From Leptolinea sp. UBA5203 (GTDB lineage: Bacteria > Chloroflexota > Anaerolineae > Anaerolineales > Anaerolineaceae), in NCBI GenBank assembly GCA_002412765.1, contig DHVR01000051.1, forward strand, positions 1,506-46,113: a DNA stretch of 44,608 nucleotides, read 5' to 3'. How positions within the stretch are numbered: position 1 is the first letter of the stretch; every line of letters begins with the position of its first letter. The position numbers were made by a program, and so were the translations under genes. The notes beneath the pieces were generated by a model that was not told the DNA's origin, ran no database searches, and saw nothing but the letters and a program-made list of their open reading frames with translations. This document shows, one piece after another, positions 26,351 through 34,899 of this stretch.

Positions 26351-26588
26351 CCCAATTTCCTTCCTGGAGGTAGCCGCTGAATGCCTTTCGTTCTCTTGGG
26401 TCCTCGATCATCTCTGCCAGGATATCCCACTCATTGCTGGAGGAGAAGAGTGGCTTGATCAGCATCAAACTTTGGGCAAAGACAATTGAGACCGGTCCAA
26501 TCGAATTCAAAAATATCTCGGCAGGACCCTCTATACCCCAACGATGCAAGTTTTGCGCCCACTTCGTCCATACGGAAATTTTTTCCAT
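26343..26588 (-). CDS. Small hypothetical protein, first gene of the MutL cluster
   Basis: 81 residues, soluble, with an amphipathic start (WTKWAQNLHRWG), a moderately hydrophobic middle (AEIFLNSIGPVSIVFAQSLMLI) and a charged end (MIEDPRERKAFSGYLQEGNWDE). I recognise no family. It overlaps the DUF6754-like gene by 8 bp, and an extended -10 promoter lies only 9 bp upstream of the ATG, so it heads the operon and is probably translated from a leaderless or almost leaderless mRNA. Confidence 0.6.
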   Translation of the reverse strand: MEKISVWTKWAQNLHRWGIEGPAEIFLNSIGPVSIVFAQSLMLIKPLFSSSNEWDILAEMIEDPRERKAFSGYLQEGNWDE

Positions 26589-26597
26589 ATTTTTCCC

Positions 26598-26606
26598 AGT
26601 ATAGCA
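26598..26606 (-). promoter_or_regulatory. Extended -10 promoter of the eight-gene operon
   Basis: On the minus strand TGCTATACT ends 9 bp before the ATG. There is no good -35 box at 16-18 bp, which fits an extended -10 promoter, and no Shine-Dalgarno sequence before the ATG. Confidence 0.5.
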
Positions 26607-26685
26607 CAGAATAACCCTTCCTACGCCAAATGAAAGCCCCGCGAATTTGATAGGTTATGCGTATACCTATACTATCTTAATTGTA

Positions 26686-27432
26686 TCACTGATCCTGAAA
26701 CCATAACCGGCTTCCCCCGCCCTTCTGCCCGTACAAGCTCAATTCTTCCCGCATTTGGGCTTCATTTTGCCAAAAAGTACTTACCTGAGATGAGTAGAGA
26801 GTAATCGCATCCCCCCAGGCAGCAACATCCTGCTCCAAAACCGGATAATTCTGCTCGAAGGGTACATCCACCTCACTTTCGGCCTTCATGACATAGGGAA
26901 AATCCGCATAGTAGCCCAGGGGAAAAGGCGAAGTCAGTTCTTCCGCAGCTCTGCGTACCAGGGCATGATCGACATGATTTCCCAAACCCAGCGGCACAAC
27001 AAGCTGAGTATCTTCCAATCCAGCCAATTTTTCTTGCAAACAACGGGTTATGGCTTGCCGCAATATAAAATCAGAATCCTGATAGCCGCGAAAAAGGTCG
27101 TCATTTTCCACTATCTCAGACAGTCCGGTCAAGGGATGCGTGCGATAGATGATATCCAGAAAATCGAAATAAAATGGGATGGCCCCCAATCGCGCACAAG
27201 CGGACGTGTCTTCTGACCGCCGGGCAGCGATACTGGCAGCGCCTGTTCCCCAGCGCGCATGGATCGCCTGTGCAAACGGAGAAAAATCCAGGCTGGGTGG
27301 ATAACCGGCGAAGATCGTCCAGATTTCCACATGAAGGCCGGATCTCATTTGCTGGTGAATAAGACTCCCGCAGGAATAAACAGCGTCATCCAGATGAGGG
27401 GAAAGATAAATCCATTTCATTGTCTTTCTCAT
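26686..27432 (-). CDS. PIG-L/LmbE family deacetylase
   Basis: About 248 residues from the ATG at 27430-27432, which overlaps the stop of the upstream gene (ATGA); an alternative ATG is at 27420. PIG-L enzymes are zinc-dependent deacetylases of N-acetylglucosaminyl conjugates and similar compounds. The metal motif LSPHLDDAVYSCG (about residues 10-22) and the distal GLGNHVDHALVRRA are diagnostic, giving the HxDD...HxxH zinc site. Translational coupling to the beta-propeller gene suggests they serve one process. Substrate unknown. Confidence 0.9.
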   Translation of the reverse strand: MRKTMKWIYLSPHLDDAVYSCGSLIHQQMRSGLHVEIWTIFAGYPPSLDFSPFAQAIHARWGTGAASIAARRSEDTSACARLGAIPFYFDFLDIIYRTHPLTGLSEIVENDDLFRGYQDSDFILRQAITRCLQEKLAGLEDTQLVVPLGLGNHVDHALVRRAAEELTSPFPLGYYADFPYVMKAESEVDVPFEQNYPVLEQDVAAWGDAITLYSSQVSTFWQNEAQMREELSLYGQKGGGSRLWFQDQ

Positions 27433-28484
27433 GGAATCCACTGCGGCATGGCAGCATTTTCCGCCAGGAGCGTCGAGTTGCCGGTTGACCAATCCATCAC
27501 CCACACAGCGGGTTTTGCGGAACTGGAGGTCAGGTTCAGGGTTTGATACGCCAAGACCTTTCCATCCGGTGAGATCACCGCAGCAGAATGATTGCGGGAT
27601 GGAAAATCCGTGCGCTGCTCCACCACAAATTCCTTTAATGAGGCCGAGCAAATCTGCCTGGATAACGTCCGCAGGACCGGGCGGCAGCCAAATATCAAGA
27701 CATCCTCTTTTGGATGTTGCATCAATAGACTGTAATCCATGTTTTCAATGGAAGGATCTTTCAAGTAGCGGCTGGTTAACGTTTCTAGATTCAGTTCCAC
27801 CAGATGGCTGACCGGAATCTTATCCAGGTTTTCACTGGTAATCACGCTGATGCGCGCCGGATTGCTCTGCCAAAGTACCGCTGAAGCATCCTGGGATTGG
27901 ATCAAGACAAGTTCTTTCTGGCCATCCTCTAAAATGGAGAATCCTTTCCTGGCGTTGTCATATACCGCTTGATAGCGGCCGTCCGGAGAAAGGCTGAAGG
28001 TCAGGGGAATGACGCCTTTATTAAAGGAAAGGGGTGTCGAATGGCCGGTTTTTACATCCAGCGAAACAATCTGATGGTTAAAAACCTCGTCGTCGAGAGT
28101 GGAGCAATGGAAATATACCATCCCGGAATCCGCCTGCCAGAAAAGAGCATTACAGAAAGCAGCTACGCATGGATAAGATACAAGGATTTTATTTTCGGTC
28201 AGTGAAAATAACATAACCGCTTGGGTTCCATCATCTGCTTCCGTAATCAAGGCCAGCCACTTTCCATCCGGTGAAGGACTCATTTCCAGTAATGATCCGA
28301 AGTTCTCCAGCAAGATACTCTGTCTCCCATTCAAATCCGTACTGATAACTTTTTCATGCCCGGATCCGGGTTGATCGAGATAGACAAGGGTGTTGCCAGG
28401 ATTCATACCGGCTTTGTATGCCAACCAAACGGTTAACGAGAGCAGGATGATTCCAGCAGTGATTTTTAGTGCAGTTTTTTGCAT
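27429..28484 (-). CDS. WD40/TolB-like beta-propeller protein, membrane-anchored
   Basis: 351 residues with an N-terminal membrane helix or uncleaved signal (about 7-25). The rest consists of propeller blades, marked by repeated SPDGKWLALI, SPDGRYQAVY and SPDGKVLAYQTL motifs (TolB-like/PD40 repeats). Such proteins are exported and usually mediate binding rather than catalysis. It is translationally coupled to the PIG-L gene. The upstream stretch 28485-28877 between divergent genes has no further gene; it is AT-rich and probably carries the promoters. Confidence 0.82.
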   Translation of the reverse strand: MQKTALKITAGIILLSLTVWLAYKAGMNPGNTLVYLDQPGSGHEKVISTDLNGRQSILLENFGSLLEMSPSPDGKWLALITEADDGTQAVMLFSLTENKILVSYPCVAAFCNALFWQADSGMVYFHCSTLDDEVFNHQIVSLDVKTGHSTPLSFNKGVIPLTFSLSPDGRYQAVYDNARKGFSILEDGQKELVLIQSQDASAVLWQSNPARISVITSENLDKIPVSHLVELNLETLTSRYLKDPSIENMDYSLLMQHPKEDVLIFGCRPVLRTLSRQICSASLKEFVVEQRTDFPSRNHSAAVISPDGKVLAYQTLNLTSSSAKPAVWVMDWSTGNSTLLAENAAMPQWIP

Positions 28485-28877
28485 GGATTAATTTATCCTC
28501 AACTGCCCTTTTTTTCAGAGCAGTGGCTCAATTTTATCCTGTTTGGAGCGGGTTATCCATTGCAAGGTTCACAAAATGCTGAAATGACTAGAAAAGTTGC
28601 AACAAACAAAATAGTTGGGATTATTTTTATCAAGAATATTGTATGATAGGTATGAGGTTTAACAATAATCAACAGGGTTAAGGTTTGCAAACCTATCATC
28701 GTCCGTTCTAGAATTTGATGGTTTTGATAGATATTTACAGATAAATAACATTGTCATCATCCTCCTTACAAAAAATCCTTTGCGGAGACTTCCAATCTCC
28801 ATTCATTGAATACTCATTTCAGGAAATGCCAATACATAAAGAGAAGTAGAATGCTAAGTTCTCTACAGAGGTAATTC

Positions 28878-28913
28878 ATGGAAAATAAAGAATCAGAAAA
28901 TCGAGGATACTGA
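28878..28913 (+). other. Short upstream open reading frame before the PAS gene
   Basis: ATG at 28878 opens an 11-codon frame (MENKESENRGY) that stops at 28911-28913, one base before the TTG start of the PAS protein. A GAGGT-like site precedes it. It could be a leader peptide for translational coupling or a chance frame. Confidence 0.35.
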
Positions 28914-28914
28914 A

Positions 28915-30969
28915 TTGGATCAAAAAAAATATCCACCTATTCCAAACCATGAACCGAAAGAAACACAAAATTTATATTACAAAAATATCCTGCAAACCAC
29001 CAAGGACGGCTTCTGGCTGCTTGATGCCCATGGAAAACTGGTTGATGTCAATGATGCTTATTGTCAGATGATCGGCTATACCAAAGAGGAATTATTGAAT
29101 TTCAGCATCGCGGATCTGGATATGATTGAAGATCCTGGTGCGACGATCGAACGGATTGATCGCATTATTAAAAATGGTGCGGAAATGTTCACTACCTTGC
29201 ATCGTAAAAAAGACGGGACTCCCCTGGATGTGGAAGTCTCGGTAACCTACCTGGATGCAGACGGTGGGCGGTTTATTTGTTTTTGCCGGAATATTACTGA
29301 AAGAAAGCTGGTGGAAAAGGCATTTCGCGAAAGGGAAGAACATTTCCGGCAGATGTATGAACGCTCCCCAATCGGTTATCAATCCCTGGATGCAGATGGA
29401 TATTTCATCGAAGTGAATCAAGTCTGGTTGAACACGCTTGGGTATCAACGGGAAGAAGTCCTCGGGCACTGGTTTGGAGATTTCCTGATCCCCGAAATGG
29501 TAGAGGCTTTTCGCGAACGATTTCCCCGTTTTAAAGCCGCCGGTGAAGTCCATAATCAATTTCAAATGGTGCGGAAAGATGGTCAAATGATCACTGTTGA
29601 ATTTGATGGAAAAATAGGCCATGATGAATTCGGTCGATTTAAACAGACCCATTGCGTCCTGAGGGACATTACCCAACAAAATAAACTCGAGAGTGCATTA
29701 AAGGAAAGTGAACTCAAATATCGAACCCTCGTCGATTCGGGGCAAGCTTTAATTTGGACCTCCGGCATAGACCAGGGGTGCGATTATTTCAGTGAACCCT
29801 GGCTGCGCTTCACCGGACGACCGTTGGAGCAGGAATTAGGCACCGGTTGGACAAAAGGAATTCACCCTGAGGATGCTCAAGCCTGTCTTCTGATCTATAC
29901 CCATGCCTTTGAAAATCGTGAAAATTTCCAGATGGAATATCGTCTACGCCATTTCACAGGGGAGTACCGCTGGATTCAGGATAATGGCAGCCCACGATAT
30001 GATAGCGCCGGAATTTTTCTCGGATATATCGGCCATTGTGTGGATATCACGGAACGAAAACTGGCAGAGGAAGCCTTAAGAATCAACAATGAGATGTTTT
30101 CCCAGTTTATGCGGCATTCCCCCATCTATATCTTTATCAAGGAAGTCACCCCAACAAAAAGCCTGGTTCTGCAAGCCAGTGAAAATTTTACAGAAATGAT
30201 CGGCATTCCTGGCAGTGAAATGATTGGGAAGACCATGGATGAGCTTTTCCCGCCAGAATTTGCCCAAAAAATTACCGCGGATGATTGGGCTGTTGTTTCC
30301 AAGGGCGAGGTCTTCAGGGAAGATGAGTACCTGAACGATCGTACCTATACCACCATTAAATTTCCTATTCAACAGGGAGATAAATCCCTCTTGGCAGGGT
30401 ACACCATTGATATTACGGAACGGAAACTAGTAGAAGAGGCCCTGCGCAGGAGTGAAGAACGGTATTTCCTCATTGATGAAGCCAGCCAAGATATGATCTA
30501 CAGCTACGATCAGGAAAACCGATTCACCCATGCAAACACTTATCTTTGCCAACAAATAGGCTTGACTGTGGACCAAATCATCGGCAAGACACACAAAGAG
30601 TTGGGCTACCCACAGGATTTATGCGACAAATGGGCTGAATTCCATAAAAAAGTCTATCAGACGAATACCACCGTGATTGAGGAAACAACTTCCATCATGC
30701 CCGATGGATCGACTAAATTTTTTGAAGTAGTATTAAATCCCATCCATGATGAAAAGGGAGAAATCATTGGTATTGCAGGGACAACCAGAGATATCCATGC
30801 CCGAAAAATCGCCGAAGCAAAAATTGAAGAACAGCTCACTGAACTGCGCCGCTGGCATAAAATCACCATGGGACGTGAGGAACGGATTCTGGAGCTCAAG
30901 CGGGAGGTGAATGCCCTGTTAATTGAGCTGGGTCGCCCTCCGCTATACAGTAGTGTGGGAGATAATTAA
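28915..30969 (+). CDS. Multi-PAS sensor protein without output domain
   Basis: 684 residues with five PAS/PAC units in tandem (about 20-130, 140-258, 262-382, 388-505, 510-630), each ending in a DITERKL- or DIHARK-like linker. The C-terminus (631-684) is a coiled coil with RRWHKITMGREERILELKREVNALLIELG, a tail common in PAS proteins that pair with separate kinases or cyclases. No histidine kinase, GGDEF or DNA-binding domain is present, so the signal must pass to a partner. The TTG start is set by GAGGA 7 bp upstream; no ATG lies in frame before it. It is probably cytoplasmic. Confidence 0.88.
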   Translation: MDQKKYPPIPNHEPKETQNLYYKNILQTTKDGFWLLDAHGKLVDVNDAYCQMIGYTKEELLNFSIADLDMIEDPGATIERIDRIIKNGAEMFTTLHRKKDGTPLDVEVSVTYLDADGGRFICFCRNITERKLVEKAFREREEHFRQMYERSPIGYQSLDADGYFIEVNQVWLNTLGYQREEVLGHWFGDFLIPEMVEAFRERFPRFKAAGEVHNQFQMVRKDGQMITVEFDGKIGHDEFGRFKQTHCVLRDITQQNKLESALKESELKYRTLVDSGQALIWTSGIDQGCDYFSEPWLRFTGRPLEQELGTGWTKGIHPEDAQACLLIYTHAFENRENFQMEYRLRHFTGEYRWIQDNGSPRYDSAGIFLGYIGHCVDITERKLAEEALRINNEMFSQFMRHSPIYIFIKEVTPTKSLVLQASENFTEMIGIPGSEMIGKTMDELFPPEFAQKITADDWAVVSKGEVFREDEYLNDRTYTTIKFPIQQGDKSLLAGYTIDITERKLVEEALRRSEERYFLIDEASQDMIYSYDQENRFTHANTYLCQQIGLTVDQIIGKTHKELGYPQDLCDKWAEFHKKVYQTNTTVIEETTSIMPDGSTKFFEVVLNPIHDEKGEIIGIAGTTRDIHARKIAEAKIEEQLTELRRWHKITMGREERILELKREVNALLIELGRPPLYSSVGDN

Positions 30970-31164
30970 GAAGTCAGCCTGGTTCTCACCTCTCCGATAG
31001 TAGAGGTCTGATAAACCTTGCAAAATCAGCACACCGACAGCATGTTTTAGTTTGTGTTGCTTTACTTAATTTATTTATGTAATCTATAATTATTTGTAAG
31101 CTCAATCCCTGACCGCATTGAAACGATACAGGGGCTAACTTTCTATAAACAAGGGTGAAATTCA

Positions 31165-33180
31165 ATGTCTGATCCATCAAAAACGATCGCACAAGAAGTA
31201 TCAAAAGAAACAGATATTCCACAGAATAACCCCTTCCCCATGCGGCCTATGTTTATGATCATCAGTATCCTGATTGTGGTATTTAGCTTTTCAATGATGA
31301 AAGCAAGTTTGGATTTTCCAACCTGGCAGCCATGGATTTTGATGCTGATTGGTCTGGTTCTATTTTTATTAACCTGGATTCCACCAGAAAAGATCCCATT
31401 TATTCATAAGCTGGAGAAATTATTTGCAACAATTCAGCAAAACACGGGTTTATACCCTGTACAATTGGGGTTGCTATTCCTCTCTCTTTTCCTATTGATT
31501 CTTGTACGAATTTCAGCGGGGAATGAATTAATGATGAAGATTCCCTGGCTGGCGGTTGGAGCCTGGCTTCTTTCGATCATTTTTGGTTTTTTGGGCGGAT
31601 GGAAAAAGACATCCGATCGGTGGAATTGGGAAAAGGTCTGGCAAATCGGGGTTTGGGTACTGGCTTTTACAGTGTTGGGCGTGTTTCTAAGAGCTATTGA
31701 TATCGCCCATATTCCCCTTAACTTAACGGGAGATGAAGCATCTGCAGGCTTATTTGAGTTGGAATTTTTGGATCATCGATGGAATAATATTTTTCGCGTG
31801 GGTTGGTATGAATTTCCCTCTTTATATTTCATCATTCCTGCATCGGTAATCTCCATATTCGGTCAAACAACCGAAGCGCTGCGTCTGCCTTCTGCGCTGG
31901 CTGGGGGCCTGACGGTGGGAATGCTCTATCTACTGGGGCGGGTTTTATATAATCACCGTGTAGGTGTAATCGCCGCAGCCTTATTGGCAGCCTCTCATTT
32001 CCATATTCATTTCAGCCGGATTGGACTTAATAATATTTGGGATGGTTTATTTTTTGTATTGTATCTGGGTATATTTTGGCGAGCCTGGCAAAAAGAAGAT
32101 CGCAAGTTGTATTTATTGGCAGGCCTGGTTCTGGGATTATCACAGTACTTTTATGCCAGCTCACGCATTTTGTTGGGACTTTCAATAGTATGGTTGGTTT
32201 TGTTGGCGATTACTGATTTTCAGAAATTAAAAAAACAACTTGGCAGTCTGCTTTTGATGTTTTGGTTATCCTGGTTGGTATTTGGTCCTTTAGCTCTGTA
32301 TTTGGTACGTTCCGTAGATTCATTTATGGCCCCCATGTCGCGGGTTATGTTCACACCTGAAATGGCGAATCAGATGATGACCGCAGGACAGACCAGCGTA
32401 TGGCAGGTATATCTATCACAACTGGTCAATGGTCTGGGAGCCTATAGTTTTGTGGTAACCCGGCACTGGTATACACCCGCGGCACCCATATTATTATTTT
32501 TAGAGGCAGGCTTTTTTACATTAGGTATTCTGCTTTTATGGTTTCACTGGCGTGATCCTCGAACCTGGATGCTGCTCTCGTGGTTAGCTGCGTTTGGCGT
32601 AATGGCTGCCATGAGTGAATCTGCACCCGCATCCCAGCGCTATGGAGCCAGTGTTGCCGGAGCCATGATAGTTGTTGCCCTGGCCATGGATGAGATCGCA
32701 AATCGATTTCAAACTTTATGGCCAAAGATACCCCAATGGGCTACCAATCTGTGTCTGGGTTTATTGGTGTTAACGGCTATGGGAATCAATATCAATTTTT
32801 ATTTTCGCGACTATACCCCATCCAGTATTAATAAGGATATCAACACACTGGTTGCCCAGCGCCTGGCGGACTGGCTGCAATCCAAACCAGGCGAATGGGA
32901 GGTTGTATTTTTTGGCAGCCCAATGATGGGGTATCACTCCATTGCCAGTCTGGATTTTTTGGCCACGAATACGGTGGGGTTGGACGCTTATGAGCCATGG
33001 GGCAGTGAGAAGAATCCAAAACCTCAGGGGCAGAATGTCGCTTTTGTGTTTTTGCCACAGTTGGAAGCCGATCATATAGCTGCTCAGGCACAATATCCCA
33101 ATTGCAAAGGCTATACTGAAGAAGTTGAGGGAATTGGGGTGCTTTTTAATCTCTGGGAGTGTTCCCCCTTTACGCCATAA
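31165..33180 (+). CDS. GT39/ArnT-like glycosyltransferase
   Basis: 671 residues with a dozen or more membrane helices. The acidic motif NLTGDEASAGL (about residues 187-197), in the first outer loop, matches the Asp-Glu catalytic motif of GT-C enzymes such as ArnT and protein mannosyltransferases, which use polyprenyl-phosphate sugars outside the membrane. Later segments EALRLPSALAGGLTVG and LLAASHFHIHFSRIG are typical of the family. The C-terminal 130 residues are a soluble domain. The acceptor is unknown. A strong terminator follows. Confidence 0.85.
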   Translation: MSDPSKTIAQEVSKETDIPQNNPFPMRPMFMIISILIVVFSFSMMKASLDFPTWQPWILMLIGLVLFLLTWIPPEKIPFIHKLEKLFATIQQNTGLYPVQLGLLFLSLFLLILVRISAGNELMMKIPWLAVGAWLLSIIFGFLGGWKKTSDRWNWEKVWQIGVWVLAFTVLGVFLRAIDIAHIPLNLTGDEASAGLFELEFLDHRWNNIFRVGWYEFPSLYFIIPASVISIFGQTTEALRLPSALAGGLTVGMLYLLGRVLYNHRVGVIAAALLAASHFHIHFSRIGLNNIWDGLFFVLYLGIFWRAWQKEDRKLYLLAGLVLGLSQYFYASSRILLGLSIVWLVLLAITDFQKLKKQLGSLLLMFWLSWLVFGPLALYLVRSVDSFMAPMSRVMFTPEMANQMMTAGQTSVWQVYLSQLVNGLGAYSFVVTRHWYTPAAPILLFLEAGFFTLGILLLWFHWRDPRTWMLLSWLAAFGVMAAMSESAPASQRYGASVAGAMIVVALAMDEIANRFQTLWPKIPQWATNLCLGLLVLTAMGININFYFRDYTPSSINKDINTLVAQRLADWLQSKPGEWEVVFFGSPMMGYHSIASLDFLATNTVGLDAYEPWGSEKNPKPQGQNVAFVFLPQLEADHIAAQAQYPNCKGYTEEVEGIGVLFNLWECSPFTP

Positions 33181-33216
33181 GGGATTAGACAATAAAGACC
33201 AAGTGATGGATTACCT

Positions 33217-33261
33217 TCTCCATAAACCGGTAGATCATCTACTGTTTATGGAGATTTTTTT
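33217..33261 (+). terminator. Rho-independent terminator after the GT39-like gene
   Basis: TCTCCATAAAC...GTAGAT pairs with ATCTAC...GTTTATGGAGA, with a short loop and a following T-run, 36 bp after the stop. Confidence 0.85.
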
Positions 33262-33309
33262 AGTTTGTTCATCATGCGGATTTCTCAATATGAAAAGAGA
33301 TAGCCTAAC

Positions 33310-34150
33310 CAGATCAGATCAGGCTGAAGCGTCAACAATTCCCAAGATCGGTCGGAATGAGAAGACACCACCTCCCCCCGAGGTCGGGGGGATTGAGGGG
33401 GGCTGAAAACCCTTGTAAAATCGCGAAATATGATGAGAATTATGTATATACACAACCAGCTTGTCTTTTCATGGTGTACCTCACCAAACATCAGAGGTGT
33501 GGTTTGGAACATACCTTGAAGAAGAGAAAATCCAGCGAAGTTGATCCATTTACCTTGATCAGTGGTGTGGTTAAAGGCACGCTGGTCTTGACCCCCCCAC
33601 CCCCCCGACCTCGGGGGGCTAAATGCATTACTGACTCCGGAAATAGGGCAATTTGAACAGACATTGGCCTCCCCGGACCTCGGTGGGCTTAAAGCAGCAC
33701 CAATCCCTAAGGTCCAGCGAACCGACCAGCCACCGCTTCCCCCCGAGGTCGGGGAGATTGAGGGGGGCTTAATAACTTGCACAATTTCCAAATATGTTGA
33801 GAATAATGCATATAGAGTACCAGCTTGATTTTAAATATCGTTTCTCACCTAACATCAGAGGTGCTGTTTGGAACATACCCGGAAGAAGAGAAAACCCATC
33901 ACAGTTGAGCCTGTTACCATGATCACTGGCGTGGTTAAGGGTACACTGGTTTTCACCCCCCAACCCCCCGACCTCGGGGGGCTAAGTACATTTCCGACCC
34001 CAGAAATTGCCCACATAGAGCAAATACCGCCTTCCTCTGATCTCAGGAAAGGCAAAACATCAATAATCCCAGAGATCAGGCGGAATGAGCAGTCACTGCC
34101 TCCCCCCGAGGTCGGGGGGATTGAGGGGGGCTCTTCACTTGCACAAGCCC
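33310..34150. repeat. Tandem array of ~364-bp repeats, 2.3 copies
   Basis: The landmark TCCCCCCGAGGTCGG starts at 33373, 33738 and 34101, spacing 365 and 363 bp. Each full unit also holds conserved pieces such as ACCAGCTTG, CATCAGAGGTG, TTTGGAACATACC and the complement CCCCCCGACCTCGGGGGG. GC-rich, near-palindromic arms at both ends make each unit look like a MITE with terminal inverted repeats. The third copy is cut short at about 34150, where the Hint/DUF559 coding sequence begins. The short open frames in it look like by-products of the repeats. Confidence 0.7.
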
Positions 34151-34899
34151 TCTATGCCCGACCCATCGAATCCATCCAGCCTGGCGACCTGGTTATTGGG
34201 CACGACGGCCAACCCCATCGCGTCCTGGCTGTGCATACCCGCCATTATAACGGCCCGATGATTACCCTCCAGCATGACCAATCCGATCAAACCCTGACAT
34301 TCACTCCTGACCATCTTTTGCTCACGCAGCGCAGAGTACAGCAGATCACCCCCAACGGCAACTGGAGCGGCATTCCGCCAACCCATTTCGCCTATGCCCG
34401 TACCCTGCGCAAGGAAGCCACCCCTCCGGAGCGGGTGCTGTGGCGCTTTTTACGAAATGAACAGCTAGGGGTTAAATTCCGCCGGCAACACCCCATTGGA
34501 CCCTATATCGCTGATTTCTACACCCGCGATGCCGGCCTGGTGGTGGAAGTGGACGGCGCAGCCAGCCACGGCAGCCCCGAACAGGCAGCCTATGACGCGG
34601 AACGGGATCGTTTCATGCAAAACCTGGGACTAACCGTCCTGCGCATCCCCGCCAGGGATGTCCTCCATCAAACACAAAGTGTGCTTTCGTTAATCATGGC
34701 ACACACCTGCGAACGGGTTTTAACCGACGACATCCATAAACAATGGCGCTATGCAAAAAATATCAAAGCGGGCGATACAATCTTTACGGGTGCGGAGCTG
34801 TCAGCCTGTAAAGTGACGGCCGTAACCAGGTTTGAATCCGAGCAGGATGTGGTTGATCTTGAAGTGAAAGGCGTGCATTCCTACGACTTTAGAATTTAA
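33868..34899 (+). CDS. Free-standing Hint (intein-like) domain with embedded DUF559 endonuclease
   Basis: The 343-codon frame has homology only from about 34135. The first 85 residues come from repeat sequence and may not be real coding. From there, ARPIESIQPGDLVIGHDG and the TFTPDHLLLTQRR block match Hint motifs A and B. Residues about 172-275 are a DUF559 (Vsr-like) nuclease: YARTLRKEATPPERVLWRFLRN, KFRRQHPIGPYIADFYTR, VVEVDGAASHG, and YDAERDRFMQNLGLTVLRI. The end VVDLEVKGVHSYDFRI resembles Hint motif F, but the terminal His-Asn is missing. The catalytic Cys/Ser at the Hint start is not convincingly present. I see an orphan, probably splicing-dead intein relic with its homing nuclease. Confidence 0.7.
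   Translation: MEHTRKKRKPITVEPVTMITGVVKGTLVFTPQPPDLGGLSTFPTPEIAHIEQIPPSSDLRKGKTSIIPEIRRNEQSLPPPEVGGIEGGSSLAQALYARPIESIQPGDLVIGHDGQPHRVLAVHTRHYNGPMITLQHDQSDQTLTFTPDHLLLTQRRVQQITPNGNWSGIPPTHFAYARTLRKEATPPERVLWRFLRNEQLGVKFRRQHPIGPYIADFYTRDAGLVVEVDGAASHGSPEQAAYDAERDRFMQNLGLTVLRIPARDVLHQTQSVLSLIMAHTCERVLTDDIHKQWRYAKNIKAGDTIFTGAELSACKVTAVTRFESEQDVVDLEVKGVHSYDFRI

Noticed and set aside
26604..26629. TTGGCG as -35 box for the eight-gene operon
   Set aside because: The spacing to TATACT is 20 bp, too long for a standard promoter; the extended -10 explains the site better.
33310..34150. Repeats resembling a CRISPR array or a coding gene
   Set aside because: The period of about 364 bp and diverged copies do not fit CRISPR, and the short frames are interrupted or depend on the repeats.
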